Assembly (NCBI GenBank): GCA_054601695.1
Contig: BAAHQB010000463.1
Coordinates: 21,355 to 85,354 of the forward strand
Length of the DNA: 64,000 nucleotides
From: Amorphochlora amoebiformis
Lineage: Eukaryota > Cercozoa > Chlorarachniophyceae
Reading direction: 5' to 3'
Below are positions 1 through 42,352 of the stretch, one piece after another. Below the pieces are notes generated by a model that was not told the DNA's origin, made no database searches, and saw only the letters and a list, made by a program, of their open reading frames with translations. How positions within the stretch are numbered: position 1 is the stretch's first letter; the number at the start of each line of letters is the position of its first letter. A program made the position numbers and the translations under genes.

Positions 1-226
1 AAACTCAAACTCAAACTCAAACTACACGAACGCCAACAGACCCGAGCACAGTGGATAAAAGGTCATGAAATGAACATATCTGCACGCACTATATATTACC
101 TCTCCACACATCAATCAACAAAAGCTTCACTCGCTATATATTTACCTCTCCACCCGTCCCTCAATAAACACTTACCACATCCACATATATAAATATGCAT
201 GCATATATGTATATATATAATATATA

Positions 227-257
<31 letters not shown>

Positions 258-330
258 ATATATATATATTTAAATATATATATATATATATATACACTCG
301 CACACACACACACACATATATAATATATAT

Positions 331-411
<81 letters not shown>

Positions 412-530
412 ACATGTGCAAATGTGCATATGTACTAAATATACAGATGTATTATACCGTACAATTTATATGTGGTGTGTTTTGACGTATGCGTGTCTGT
501 GTGGTAAAATAGTATTGGTGTTTTGTACAG

Positions 531-8123
<7,593 letters not shown>

Positions 8124-8151
8124 GTTATATATATATATATATATATATGTA

Positions 8152-8222
<71 letters not shown>

Positions 8223-8467
8223 TTATATATACATACATATATATATATATATATATAGATATATATATATATATTTCAGTATTATTCGTATGCATACATA
8301 TACATATATACAAACATATATATACATATATATATATATATACATACATACATTATACATATGTACGTATCTAATATAATATGTAAGATATATGCATGTA
8401 TGAGTTAATATTATATAAAATCGTGCATGATAAATGCAAATAAATAGCAATCCACAAGCTTACATTG

Positions 8468-10420
8468 ATGTCCAAACAGACGGAGCAAAGAGAGGCAAGC
8501 TACAATCCCGATTATATGTATGATGCCATGGGGGAAGATTCCGGTGATGAGGCACAAGAGGCGAAAGAGGCGCCGGAGGAAGCACAACAGGCGCCGCGGC
8601 AAGAAGCACAACAGGCACGAGAAGCACAAGAGGCGCAAGAAGCACAAAAGGCACAAGAAACACACGAGACACAGGAAGCGGATTGGAACCAAGAGCCCTC
8701 GTCGGATTCCGTGACGCAGTTGGATTTTCAGCAATGCCTAAATGAATTTCTGGATAAACACAAAGATGTGAAATGTTATGCAAAGAAAGATGTGAAGATG
8801 GGCAGGATGCTTGGACAGGGGAGTTTTTCGCAAACATTTCTCGCGACTATTCCCGAGGGCAAAGAGGTTGCTCTAAACGTGGCTCGAGAAACTTTGGACG
8901 CTAAGAGCCTTTATAGCTATGCCCAAGCATCCCAGACACCGTGCCCACACTCCAACCGGCTCGCCTACCTTGAACTTCAAGTGTTGTCCAAGATTAAGCC
9001 GCACAACAACCTGCTTCGGGTGGTTGGATTCGTTAGGTGGGATGATGATGGGTGTCGAATGTGTCAGCAGGGTCGTCATAGTCTAGGACGCGCGCCTTCC
9101 ATCGTGACCGAGTTTTGCGCTCTTGGTAGCCTAGACATGCTCCACTCGAAAATAGCTGTCTCCGACGCCAAGATCCTGCCCATCGCAACCCAGATCATTT
9201 CCGGCCTGCAAGCTCTGCACGACGCAAACATAGTGCACCGGGACCTAGCCTGCCGTAACATCCTGGTCAAAAACGACGGAACGGTTGTTATCGGCGACTA
9301 TGGGCTTGCTAGACACGTGCCTCCTCCTCAGAAGCACTACCACGCATACAAAAAGGAACCTCTCCCTCTCCTTTGGACGGCCCCGGAGGCCATCGAGACC
9401 AACAGGTTCTCCAGAGCAAACGACATCTGGTCGTTTGGAGTCCTCCTGTATGAACTCCTCACCCAGGGAAAAATCCCGTACGCTAGCCACTTGAAAAGCA
9501 GCATCTCAAAGAAGCAACTCCTAGCCTCCATCGCGAAAGGATCCGTCCATCTCTTAGACGGTTTCGACCGGAATTCGAACCCGAACTCAAATCCGAACCT
9601 GAATCTGAACCCGAAACCGAACCCGAAACCGAACCCGAAACCAAACCCGAAACCGAACCCGAATCCGGACCGTCAATGTGATACAAAGCTTTGCTCAAAA
9701 ACAAGAATGCCAAAGAAATCACCAAGAACGAGAACCACGTCGGCAAAAACGTACTCCTCGTCCACCCTGGTACAACAAACCCTCAATCTTGCAAAAATGT
9801 GCCTACTCCTCGACCAAAAAGACCGCCCCACCGCAACCCTGCTGGCAGCTCAGATGTCAACCAACATGCCCACCCAGATGTCCACGCAGGTCGCCACCAC
9901 CACCACCACCACCACCACCCCACAGCTCGCCAATTCATGCGCAATGGACTCTGGACCAACTACGACCACAACGCCCACGACAACATACACGACGCCACTG
10001 CCCTTGCCATCTCCACCACCACCGCCACCGGCGCCATCATCCACATTATCATCGTCATCGCTGCCATCAACGCCATCGCAGTCATCATCGGGGTGCCAAT
10101 CGCCATCGCCATCGCCATTACCACCACCGCCACCAAACACCACCAACAGCAACACCAAACCACATGTCAACACAATCGCACACTTGACCAATACCAACTC
10201 ACGCATGACCCTTCCCAACCCCGTCGCCAGACTCGCAGACGTGCTCAAATACGGATCACTCACTTCTGTTCAACACTATACCTACGACATCGCGCATGGC
10301 CTTCAATCGGCTTTTTGGCGAATAGGAACCGGATTCGGAGTATTTCGAGACGATCATGCCAACACTAGCTGCAACACTTCCGATCACAAAAACAGCCCCG
10401 CGCAAAGCATGGTGTCTTAA
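8468..10420 (+). CDS. Tyrosine-kinase-like protein, probable pseudokinase or atypical kinase
   Basis: Single open frame of 650 codons from ATG 8468 to TAA. Residues about 24-75 are acidic/Gln-Ala-rich. The kinase domain starts near residue 115 ([10 protein letters not shown]). The beta3 motif reads VALN, so Asn137 sits where catalytic Lys is expected. The helix-C Glu (LAYLELQVL), HRDLACRN (Asp259, tyrosine-kinase type), IGDYGLAR (DYG, Asp277), TAPEAIE (305-307) and [12 protein letters not shown] are present. A low-complexity NPKPNP insert splits the C-lobe before [12 protein letters not shown]. The tail is Thr/Pro/Ser-rich. Loss of the ATP-positioning Lys predicts weak or no phosphotransfer. 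An upstream ccacaag/CTT acceptor in the same phase would allow fusion to the gene ending at 8123, so the ATG start is likely but not proven. Confidence 0.88.
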   Translation: MSKQTEQREASYNPDYMYDAMGEDSGDEAQEAKEAPEEAQQAPRQEAQQAREAQEAQEAQKAQETHETQEADWNQEPSSDSVTQLDFQQCLNEFLDKHKDVKCYAKKDVKMGRMLGQGSFSQTFLATIPEGKEVALNVARETLDAKSLYSYAQASQTPCPHSNRLAYLELQVLSKIKPHNNLLRVVGFVRWDDDGCRMCQQGRHSLGRAPSIVTEFCALGSLDMLHSKIAVSDAKILPIATQIISGLQALHDANIVHRDLACRNILVKNDGTVVIGDYGLARHVPPPQKHYHAYKKEPLPLLWTAPEAIETNRFSRANDIWSFGVLLYELLTQGKIPYASHLKSSISKKQLLASIAKGSVHLLDGFDRNSNPNSNPNLNLNPKPNPKPNPKPNPKPNPNPDRQCDTKLCSKTRMPKKSPRTRTTSAKTYSSSTLVQQTLNLAKMCLLLDQKDRPTATLLAAQMSTNMPTQMSTQVATTTTTTTTPQLANSCAMDSGPTTTTTPTTTYTTPLPLPSPPPPPPAPSSTLSSSSLPSTPSQSSSGCQSPSPSPLPPPPPNTTNSNTKPHVNTIAHLTNTNSRMTLPNPVARLADVLKYGSLTSVQHYTYDIAHGLQSAFWRIGTGFGVFRDDHANTSCNTSDHKNSPAQSMVS

Positions 10421-10494
10421 ATCTTCTTACACACATCAACTTTTATGTGCATATTCTTACATACTATACATAATATATATACACACATATACAC

Positions 10495-10540
<46 letters not shown>

Positions 10541-10564
10541 ATATATATATATATAGAATATACA

Positions 10565-10607
<43 letters not shown>

Positions 10608-10835
10608 TACCTGTAATTTTATATGTGTATCCATTCGTATATGTCATTTGTATGTTTATACATATATATATATATATACATATATTATATATTATATACT
10701 ATATTCTATATTCATATATATGTAGATACACGCACATATACATATGTATATATATATACATGAAAACGTAAATATTATATACATGTGGGTTCTTGTGTGT
10801 AACGTATATCTTTATGCACACATACGTAAACATAA

Positions 10836-10908
<73 letters not shown>

Positions 10909-10944
10909 ATATTACCTGTACAGGATATATATATATATATATAC

Positions 10945-10981
<37 letters not shown>
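10421..10981. repeat. (TA)n-dominated spacer
   Basis: Between the kinase stop and the next exon I see only TA microsatellite blocks broken by short unique words. No exon could be supported. Confidence 0.7.
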
Positions 10982-10983
<2 letters not shown>

Positions 10984-12322
10984 CGACCAGTGGAATGTGT
11001 CGGAGGAAGAGTTGGAACCAGGATGGCTGTTCGTCCATTCAGGCCAAAAATTCATAATGCCTGCAGCCTCTGGTACGAATCCATTTCTTATTTGGTCCCT
11101 GCCTACAAGTAGTAGTAGTATCTTGTGGATATACATCTGACTTGAGTCATATTCCTCAGAGGAGCAACGAGAGACAAAAGACGTGCACAAGCCTTTTGAA
11201 AATGCAAAGCCGAAAGACCTGCACAAGCCTTTAGAAAATGCAGAGCCAAAAGACCTGCACACTAGGCACACTAGACACAAGGCTTCAGAGAATGTAGAGT
11301 CAGAATACAAGCACAAGCCTTTTGGGAGTATAGAGGAACAAGACCTGCACAAGCTAGACAAGCCTTCAGAACACACGCCCAAGCCTTCAAAGAATGCAGC
11401 CTGAGTATTTCTTCAAGTCTTGAGGAATCCTAACGGTGGTTGACAAATCTTGAGAAATCTTGAACTAGTTGAAACGCCATATCTAGCATATTCAGATACT
11501 ACCAGTGAGCAGTGAAGTCTATATATAAAGTCCACGTCATTAATTATAACAGAATTCACAAAACTCTGACATCTACACTAGTCTAGCTAGTAGCTATGAC
11601 AAATTACTAGATTCACAAAAACGCGGACATCTACACTAGTAGCTATGACAAATTCTAGATATTGTTTACTGATGCCTAGGATGTTTTGAACTAACACAGG
11701 TGTGTGTACCAGATATCTAGATATATACTAGATATACTACACTTTACACAAGCTAGACAAGACTCTAGAGTCTGAGGCTCAGACTAGTCTAGATAGTGGG
11801 ATTCGCGTGATGGTAGGTGCCAAAGTCGAAAGTTGGGGGACTAGTCGAAGGGAACTAGTAATGGTACGTATCATCTGTACTGGCATAGGCTTATAGGTCT
11901 AGTAAGTAGGTTTGTAGGTAGGTAGCGGCAGTACATAATCAAGTTGTAGAAGTTGCCAGAGTACTTATATCTAGATATCTACATTTTCAATGATTAGCTA
12001 TAGCTACATATAGATATACTAGATATATATAGATACACGTGACGGTATGATAGAGTATACCTAGCCTAGTATCTAGTACTAGTAAAGTCTAGGCTTCTAC
12101 TAGTTCTAGCACTTCTAGATTTGGCCATAAGTCCGCTAATGACCGGGTAAATTCATATCTCAGTTCAAGTGTTATATATAAGATTTTTATCCTCTAAATC
12201 CTCAGGTAGCCAAGCTTGAAGCTTTCGATGGGAATTTCGTGGTGTCCATGAACTACACTACTAGAGGATCTTCAATCATCTTGCCACCTCCACTACTTCT
12301 ACAACAACTGAATAGATACTAA
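10982..12322 (+). CDS. Multi-exon protein of unknown function with HKP.EN repeats
   Basis: Supported pieces: exon 10982-11072 (phase 0 in, phase 1 out, [15 protein letters not shown]..) joins in phase to 11160-11404. The latter has three or four degenerate copies of [12 protein letters not shown] and ends in TGA. A second chain, 11732-11863 (contains [13 protein letters not shown] then [13 protein letters not shown]) joined in phase 0 to 12206-12322 ([13 protein letters not shown]..), ends in TAA. The shared LHKLDK motif suggests one gene with alternative or mispredicted splicing around the 11404 stop, or a partial duplication. The first exon could also continue the gene ending at 8123 (both phase 0), which would make the kinase a nested gene. 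I do not recognise the family. Confidence 0.5.
11405..12205. other. CTAG-rich low-complexity sequence around an internal exon
   Basis: Apart from the exon at 11732-11863, this stretch is dense in ctag, actagt and ctagatata words. A near-repeat of cacaaaactctgacatctacactagt occurs twice (about 11566 and 11616). No other gene is supportable. Confidence 0.5.
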
Positions 12323-12344
12323 TATATATATATATATATATATG

Positions 12345-12382
<38 letters not shown>

Positions 12383-12422
12383 GTAAAATATATATAAATA
12401 TATATATGTATATATATATACA

Positions 12423-12487
<65 letters not shown>

Positions 12488-12623
12488 GTAAATATATTAT
12501 AGCTATTTAATTTACACACGTATACTGAAACATCCAACCTACATGCACTCATATCTTCTTTATATGTATGTATATATACAACCACGCGCGTATATAAATA
12601 TATGTATATATATATACATACAT

Positions 12624-12694
<71 letters not shown>

Positions 12695-12703
12695 CATAGA
12701 TGC

Positions 12704-12736
<33 letters not shown>

Positions 12737-13029
12737 TATATTTATATACACATATATATATATTTATATACACACATATGATAGTTTTCTTTTTTATATT
12801 TATATGCATACATATACCTAAGTATATATTTATACACACGTTATACACAAGTATATGTGGAAAACACACACACACACACACTTAGATATATGTATATGTA
12901 CATACATACATATAAAAAATACAATATCTATATAAACATACGTAGTATACACATACATATAAAGTTTTTTAATATGTATATTATATATTTATATATATAT
13001 ATATATATTGTATATATATATACATACAC

Positions 13030-13061
<32 letters not shown>

Positions 13062-13266
13062 ATATATATAAATGTGGATATAGTTTTAACAGTGTTAGGG
13101 TCTCGGTTGTCTGTTTAGTAGATTCGAAGTGAGTGTGCATTCGAAGTGAGTGTGGGTTCCAAGTGCGTGTGGGTTCCAAGTGCGTGTGGGTTTTTTTAAG
13201 TGAGTGTGGGTTCCAAGTGCGTGTGGGTTCCAAGTGAGTGTGTGGGTTCCAAGTAAGTATGGGTTC
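12323..13266. repeat. (TA)n tracts and 3'-flanking minisatellite
   Basis: 12325-13075 is mostly (TA)n with tacata interruptions. 13125-13290 is a 16-18 bp array (gtgggttccaagtgagtgt) that runs into the last codons of the DNMT2 gene on the other strand and so forms its 3' flank. No gene seen. Confidence 0.75.
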
Positions 13267-26763
<13,497 letters not shown>

Positions 26764-27674
26764 AATATCACACACCAATGCCCTTTATGCACATCATCAA
26801 ATTCGAGCCAAGCATTTGAGGCAAACAGACACGTGCGTTCTAATTGTTAAGTCGGCTCATTGGGGTCTTGGTGTACTTTCAAGCTTGCACGTCCGAAATG
26901 CATCTCGAGCAGCCACCCATGATTTCCTGTACCTTTTGCCTGGGGCGGGGTTTGAATTTTCGTGCTTATGCTGGCTCTCGTCGTCGTTTGGAGGTGGGCT
27001 TTCCCAAGGACGTGACGGGCTTAAGGGAGTTGATGGATCTGAAGGATATCACGAATGTCGCGGATTTGGACGGTACGGATGGTAAAGGATGCCATGGATA
27101 TCGTCATGGATATCGTCATGGATCTCATCACATATGTCACGCATGACATGGACGTCACGGATGTAAAGGTTGTCACATATGTCACTAATGTCACAGATGT
27201 AACGGCTGTCACAGATGTCACGAATGTCACGGATGTCACGGATTCACCCACGAATGACACAGATTCACACATTTGGCAGAAGGTGCGTGTGTAGTATGTG
27301 TATATTGATTTCCTCCGTTGTGAAATACGCTCGAAAGGAAGAGGTTTTCCAAGGGATTACAGAAGCATGGATAACGCTATCACCGTGATTTGCCCTGCCT
27401 GTCCCCGCCAAGTGGCTTGCCATCAAAATTCGGAATCCAGGACTTTATTATTATTTTCCCGGCTTTCAGAAAGTCGGTTTCAGGCTTTTGGTTATACATG
27501 TAACGACCATGAGTTTTAGGTACCTTTCGGTTCGTTATTAAAGGTCTCCAGTTTCGTTATTAAAGGTCTTCACAAGAATATAACACGCCAGACAAACAGA
27601 TTTCAGCCTCCTTGGACTACGTTAGTTAGCTCCTGCCCCCGACACTTCGAAAATCTCAGTGCATAGACTACACG
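26764..27674. promoter_or_regulatory. Divergent intergenic region between DNMT2 and the MARVEL-WW gene
   Basis: About 0.9 kb between the head of DNMT2 (minus) and ATG 27675 (plus). It holds a 9-bp array (gtcacggat variants, 27090-27250) that is open in several frames. Two plus-strand frames (about 26844-27146 and 27298-27519) have no similarity I recognise. Both genes' promoters and possibly an unfound DNMT2 first exon should lie here. No core motif is clear. Confidence 0.5.
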
Positions 27675-27996
27675 ATGGTGGAGTGGACGGTGAAGAATCT
27701 GTTGTCGTTCCGCGGAGTGCCGCGTGTGATCGAGTGCCTCGCGAGCTCCATGTCATTCGCCATCGCCGCCGGAGGGTAACTGGGACACAGAGAGGAAAGA
27801 CAACAACAATGAGGGATCTTTGAACATCGCATGAATGGTTTTGTTTTGGTGTCGTGAGCTATACCTTGAGTTTGAATATTGATACCAATTTTGATGTTGT
27901 TGAAAAGATGGATGTGCAGCAAGTCGACCACACAGAACGAGTTTCTCATCGCCACCGGAGCTATGGTTTTTGTTTGGTCAGGAGGTATTATATAAT

Positions 27997-28033
<37 letters not shown>

Positions 28034-28113
28034 CATATAATATGTATACGATTAACATTATGTATATATATATATATGCATAATATCAATACACACATGC
28101 ATATAAATATTTG

Positions 28114-28168
<55 letters not shown>

Positions 28169-28392
28169 TCATGTGCATGCTTGCGCGCGTGTTTGTGTGT
28201 GTGTGTGTGTGTTTTTGCGCGTATGTGTATGTTTGTGTATGTATGCATGTATCTCACGCGTAATGCTGTAGCTTGTTTGTTCGTAATTTGTTTTCACGTC
28301 AGTCCACATCTACTATGAGGGGCGAGAGGAATTGATGACTAACCGATGGCTTGTCCTCCTTCTCGATGTACTCTTCTTCCTCTTTGCGTAAG

Positions 28393-28427
<35 letters not shown>

Positions 28428-28498
28428 ACATCTATATATAATATAATATATACACATATCCATATGAAAATTTTACGTGGAATAATTATTACATATTT

Positions 28499-28536
<38 letters not shown>

Positions 28537-29224
28537 AGAGAGAGAGAGAGAATAAAGAGGGAAAGGGAGAAGGAGAGTGAGAGAGCTCGGCAACTTGGGA
28601 TAAGGGGGATGATTTTTCTGAATGAATATTAGCTTTGCTTCCTCGTTGGCCTCTATTGCCGACTCCGAGGCGCTTAACTGCGGGTAAGCCTATTCCCGGT
28701 CCTCTGTTTGACGAACTCGGGATCGTTGTACTGATATATCACATGGCCATGACATTTTTCCAGTGTCCATCTGATCAGATCTGTCCTGATTATTTGAAAT
28801 TTAGCTACGACTTCATGAAGGCCGCCGCCATACTAATGTTCCTCGCTATGATCTCCCTTGCGATCTCGACCTTCTTCTCCATCTCCGATGCCTTTGGGGT
28901 AATCATACATACATACATACATACATCGAACAAAAGGGGAACGGAATCATACTTCAAAACGAAGAGAGATGACTGTTTCCTATATCTTGTGCTAATTCAT
29001 CCTACTCTTTGAGGTTGAGTTTTGGTCTGCCTCGAGTAGGACGGGGCATCCAGATCCAAGCGCAGGAAAGCCAAGCGAAATCCGGTTCCCAGACTGCACA
29101 ACAATTACGGCAAATTTCAGAAACTTCCTGGCAACACCTCGCCATCGAACACCGACTCCAAACTTAAAGGAGGTACTACATGAAAACAATATATCTCTTC
29201 GTACTAATATTGGCATATAATATG

Positions 29225-29270
<46 letters not shown>

Positions 29271-29319
29271 TATATATATAACATACATATATATATATAT
29301 ATATAATATTTATATATAT

Positions 29320-29371
<52 letters not shown>

Positions 29372-29440
29372 CGAGTGTATATTCGCGAATATCTAAAATG
29401 CTACATTTATATCTATATATATATATATTATATATATATA

Positions 29441-29478
<38 letters not shown>

Positions 29479-29661
29479 ATATATATATGTATATATATAT
29501 ATTATATATATATATACATATATACATCTAAATAAATATATATATATATAAATTAACTCCGCATATCCAAACCAGGTTGGAGTATGCACACCACGGAAGA
29601 GGGCTATGAGTACTACTTCCACGCCGAGACGGGAAAGTCCCAGTGGCACAAGCCGGAGTAA
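27675..29661 (+). CDS. Four-TM MARVEL-like membrane protein with C-terminal WW domain
   Basis: Exons 27675-27775, 27908-27984, 28303-28387, 28633-28683, 28805-28898, 29040-29172, 29576-29661 all join in phase (about 208 residues). The start ATG gives [18 protein letters not shown]. Four hydrophobic spans follow: [43 protein letters not shown] and [19 protein letters not shown]. That length and spacing fit MARVEL/synaptogyrin-type proteins. A basic segment ([12 protein letters not shown]) follows, then a WW domain: first Trp in [10 protein letters not shown], then [14 protein letters not shown] and HKPE before TAA, with both Trp, the aromatic pair and the final Pro present. WW domains bind Pro-rich ligands, so the tail probably recruits a partner to a membrane. 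I know no standard family with this combination. Confidence 0.83.
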
Positions 29662-30689
29662 TGAAAAACCCCAACGCGACACCATATGTTATTCAAAAAG
29701 TTAGAAAGATCGATTGCTTCTGAATCTATGAGCGATATGTCCTTTCGAAGCACTCAAGGAGTCCGATGGCGGTGACGGTATTAACAAGTCGGAGATCCCG
29801 AGATCTAATGATCACTCAGGCTAAAGGTGGAGCTTCAGAGCTTAGCGTTTACAGGCGTAGTCTCAAGCTCAGACGCATGGTATAGTCGGATCTTTCGGCC
29901 TAGCCTAGTAGCCTAGCCTGCTGCGGAGTTTAACGTAAACGTTAGATGAAATAAATTTATTATACTTACACATACACATATATACACACTGTTTTAACAC
30001 ACACATATACACATATGCAAGTTACAGTCTGTTGCTGTAGGTATACCGTAATTTATTGTAGACACCAGCTAGTAGTATTCGTACGGTATTTACGATACTA
30101 GTTATCACCCATGTATCTAGGTCTAGTAGGTATACGCCGTGTATACAGATCATGTCTAGCTAGTCTAATACCTAGAATACCTAGAATACATACAGACATA
30201 CTAATATTCTAGATATCGATATTGATATATCTAGATATATACTAGATATATATCTATGTTATACACTAGTTACTAGCTAGACTAGATACGAGATACAGTA
30301 TATAAATACTAGAAATACTAGCTATTAGAATACGTAATATGTCTCAATTTACATATAAGATATACTAGTTAATTGTACGATAGGATTATAATAGTAATCG
30401 TCGTTATTAAACTATAGTGGCCCCAGATAATACTATTATAATACTATACGGTATATAATTATATAATGATCGTATGATTCGTATCGATCCGGAATCAATA
30501 TACTATATATCCGATGACGTAGGCTTACTAGGCTTAGCCTATAGTATAATATTATACCAGTATTATAAATTTATAATATACATATATATATATATATATA
30601 ATATATTATATATATATATAATATTATATATATATATTTATATATATATATATATATATATATAAATATATATATATACATATATATCA

Positions 30690-30778
<89 letters not shown>

Positions 30779-30906
30779 CATTTAGTTATATCTAGTATAT
30801 ATGTGTATAGTATGATAACATATGTATACCGTATCATGACTCATGAGTACTACACGGTATACTGACTATGATAGTCTAGATACTACTATCTAGACTAATA
30901 TTATAG

Positions 30907-30967
<61 letters not shown>

Positions 30968-31268
30968 GTCACAATTCATCGGTATTTGGTAGTAATATTA
31001 TACTAGAATTGTTTTTACTAGCCGCTAGAAGATTAGAATGATTACTCTGCTAGCTATATCTAGATATCATACTATCAGGCTATAAAAACCAGTACTATGT
31101 ACAGTACGTAGGCTACTGGACTCAGTATAGTCGACTGTAGATCTAACTTGTACAATTATGCAACTTATATATATCAAAGTCTGATGAATACAATATTAAA
31201 AATATAATATAATATTATATTATAATATTATATATATATATATATATATGTATAATTTTGTATACTAT

Positions 31269-31309
<41 letters not shown>

Positions 31310-31908
31310 TCATCCTCCGGGCAGTGTACTCGATCTAGACTCTGAGCGTATGAATACTAGCCAACAATCCAGCATAGTAGTAATACATCAATAGGAAATA
31401 ATAATATTGTAATACTGGTATTCCGAGTCTGTAAATTGTCGAGGACCTATATATCTAGTTCGAAATATTGTAGACATCGTCGGACACCATTATTGTGGTC
31501 GGAGTGATGGATTTCCAGGATTTATGATTTCTTGCTGTCCATCATCCATCACGGGGTTCTGAAATATTAATCAGAAACCGTTTCTGGTATCCGGCTATCG
31601 CAATAATCTCTAATAAGTGCAAAGAAATGAAGTTTAAAAGGGTTTGCCAACTTAATTAAACTCCTTTAGAATTACCTTAAAACTACTCTAAAAGAGTTTT
31701 CGTGAACGGAGAAGCGTTGAAGAGAGATGCCAACACGGATGTAAAGCTGAGCAAGCCTGAAAGCAATTAGACAACCTGGATGCACTCCTGAGTCCAGGCG
31801 ACATACTCGACGGACACACACCTCCTCACAGCTGTACAAAACATCGAACGGTGTGGAAATCCAATTGAACGAGAAGCCTACAAGTGAAACCGCGAAGAGG
31901 CAAGGATA
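29662..31908. other. Gene-poor CTAG/TA-rich spacer
   Basis: 29700-29950 looks like 3' flank. 30000-31500 is dense in ctag, tagta and palindromic words with (TA)n blocks at 30590-30780, 30910-30965 and 31220-31310. 31500-31908 is ordinary sequence and probably the 5' flank or UTR of the next gene. No coding region seen. Confidence 0.6.
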
Positions 31909-32925
31909 ATGGGCGTGGGATGCTGTTTTACAGACAATCCGGTTTCAAGCCGTGGGCATAACATGTGTGGGTCACGAACTCGTGTTCCAAGAAACAAGGA
32001 ATCGTTCCGCCGTGCTTCGTCCTCTGCGAAGCGTGGCAAGAACAGAAGCAAGTCGGTTTCCCTACCGTCTAAGACCTCTACGTCAGAGTCTGAATCGGCG
32101 CTTAGAAACCCAAACAGCCAGAAGCAGCACCTAAGGCAGCGAATTCAAAGCAACACGCGCTGTCGCACCCTCCTCGTCCATAAGAATACCGCGCCCGGCA
32201 AGCGTACGAAGAGGTACAAGTATCCCAAGACCGACATTGTATTGTCCATAGGCTCCGATGAGGAGGGCAAGGAACCCACCCATAAATCACCTCGTGCGAT
32301 CGCTGCAGAGTCGCATGGGCGAACAAGGTCCATCTCAAAAATCAAGTCTCGGAAACGTGCCAAATGGTTGCGATCGCAGAGCGTTGGGATACCACTGAGA
32401 ACGGAGACAATATTCAGCGAATCGCCTCAGGAGACTTCGGCAACTCCACGATGGTCAAAGAATCGCGGACTGGATTCAGTATTCGCCACGGATCCTTTTC
32501 CTGATCCGTGTTCAGATGAGAGATCTAACAAGACAGAGTACAAGCCCGTAAAGAAGGCAGCAGTAGAGAGCTCACCTCAAACCAGCAACAACTCTTCCAC
32601 TCATTCGAAACTGCAAAGATCTCGCATCATGAGTCTTATAGTACATAATGCTACCGGGCCAGTGGGACAGCAGGGCGGAAGGTCCGAGTCGCTGGTGTCT
32701 TTAGGAATCAACACACGATCCCTAAGCCCTTCAATTACGTCGCCCATCAGTAAAGGCGGGAGCAGTAAAGGCGGGAGCATCAGTAGCGTCATGGACCTCC
32801 AACAGCACGCTCACATTATGGAGGACACGGGAGGTGTCCACCCTGCATCAAAGCTCTCATTTCCGCCGACGGCGAGTCCCTTCTATTCAAATACCGTCAA
32901 CAGAAGGACAGACATATTTGTCTAA
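31909..32925 (+). CDS. Ser/Arg/Lys-rich protein with predicted N-terminal acylation, function unknown
   Basis: Uninterrupted 338-codon frame from ATG 31909 to TAA, in normal (non-TA) composition. The N-terminus MGVGCCFTDN has Gly2 for N-myristoylation and Cys5/Cys6 for palmitoylation, the pattern of membrane-tethered signalling proteins. The rest is Ser/Arg/Lys-rich (KRGKNRSKSVSL, SRKRAKWLRSQS) and predicted disordered, with a SKGGSSKGGS repeat near residue 287. No domain recognised. It is the only other single-exon gene besides the kinase. Strand choice rests on frame length, the ATG and the acylation motif; the opposite strand has only short frames. Confidence 0.7.
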   Translation: MGVGCCFTDNPVSSRGHNMCGSRTRVPRNKESFRRASSSAKRGKNRSKSVSLPSKTSTSESESALRNPNSQKQHLRQRIQSNTRCRTLLVHKNTAPGKRTKRYKYPKTDIVLSIGSDEEGKEPTHKSPRAIAAESHGRTRSISKIKSRKRAKWLRSQSVGIPLRTETIFSESPQETSATPRWSKNRGLDSVFATDPFPDPCSDERSNKTEYKPVKKAAVESSPQTSNNSSTHSKLQRSRIMSLIVHNATGPVGQQGGRSESLVSLGINTRSLSPSITSPISKGGSSKGGSISSVMDLQQHAHIMEDTGGVHPASKLSFPPTASPFYSNTVNRRTDIFV

Positions 32926-34139
32926 AACTCTGAATTCCAACAAGACCACCGTGCTAAAAATCTCTTTTTTTCACTCTCTAATACCTTCTGAACTCGAACA
33001 AACCTAGAAAACTACATGTCGTCTTCCTCCTGATTTCTTTGCAACGAGAAATCTCATCTCAATCTTCGCGCGATAGCTTAACTAGTGACGATTGTTGACG
33101 CCCCAAGCATGCAACGTGTACAGGTGTGCTATTTCATCTGTATCCTTCAGTATCGAGGGAGTAAGTTGATCAATAGACGATTCGTACTCACGCCGAACAA
33201 TGCCGGCATTATACCCGCAATACCAGTTTTACAGTCATAAAAACGATACATGAATTCTATTATTAATTACCTAGATTACGCTCCTTTAATCTCGTTGAAT
33301 ATCCACAGTCGGCACGGCCCACGGTGGCGATCTACGAATATATTTACTAGATAAATATCACATATACCCAGATACCCTAGATACCGGTACCATATATGTA
33401 GTAGTGTTTAGTGTGTATACATGCGAGACATGTCTAGATGTGCGCATCATCTGTCATACCATGTCTAGCATGTGTCAGATATACTCCCTAGACTCCAGAT
33501 ACCATAGTATTATCGAGTATAGTAGATATAATGATTCAATGATATACGATATGTATATGGATACTATGATAGTATACACTAGGTATATATAAATATAATA
33601 ATATATATACTGGATTTAGTACGGATATTAATAAAATATATATAATATTATTCCTAGATATCGTATTAAAATTAGCTAGTTAGTGGTAGGTTAGTATACT
33701 GAGTTCATCGGATATATCATCTACTAGATCTACTAGATCTACTGTATTTAAGAAGACTACGTCGTACTAGTATTAAGAGGCGTATTTAGATACTAGATGT
33801 AGAGTAAGCCTTCATCGATCATCATCATTATCGGACGTCACATGGTAACACCAACAGTACTGCTATTACTACTAGTGTTATCATGATACAATAGCCATTC
33901 TGCTTCTAATACTTCTAACGTAATTCTTCAGTGCACAAGCCAAGCGCTAGGAGTATGCCTTGGTCTAGTTGGTTGAGCAACAATCTCACTTCTCTCATCC
34001 CTGTCCCATTGCTGGCAGTTGTACTAGCACTTGTAGCAGGTCCAACAGGTGTAGCAGTTGTTGCAGGTTTAACATGTGCTTTCACAACAGCTTCACTTGA
34101 ATCGCTGCGCCTATCACCTTAAAGAGCTTCATTATATTT

Positions 34140-34140
<1 letters not shown>
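32926..34140. other. Spacer with one possible terminal exon
   Basis: 32926-33300 is ordinary non-coding sequence. 33300-33900 is ctag-rich. 33918-34122 is open on both strands between plausible splice acceptors and stops. Plus gives a hydrophobic LIPVPLLAVVLALVAG stretch ending TAA at 34122. Minus gives KPATTATPVGPATSAST then EELR and TAG at 33918. I cannot choose a strand. Confidence 0.3.
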
Positions 34141-36982
<2,842 letters not shown>

Positions 36983-37009
36983 TGACATTTGAATAAGCAG
37001 TAGGGTTAC

Positions 37010-42352
<5,343 letters not shown>

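Noticed and set aside
161-429. Open frames of poly Tyr/Ile/Cys-Val on both strands
   Set aside because: Translations of (TA)n, (CA)n and (TG)n microsatellite; the same applies to dozens of similar frames across the window.
27298-27519. Plus frame with CPACPRQVACH, possible zinc finger
   Set aside because: Isolated in the divergent promoter region, no partner exons, and Cys/His spacing does not fit a known finger.
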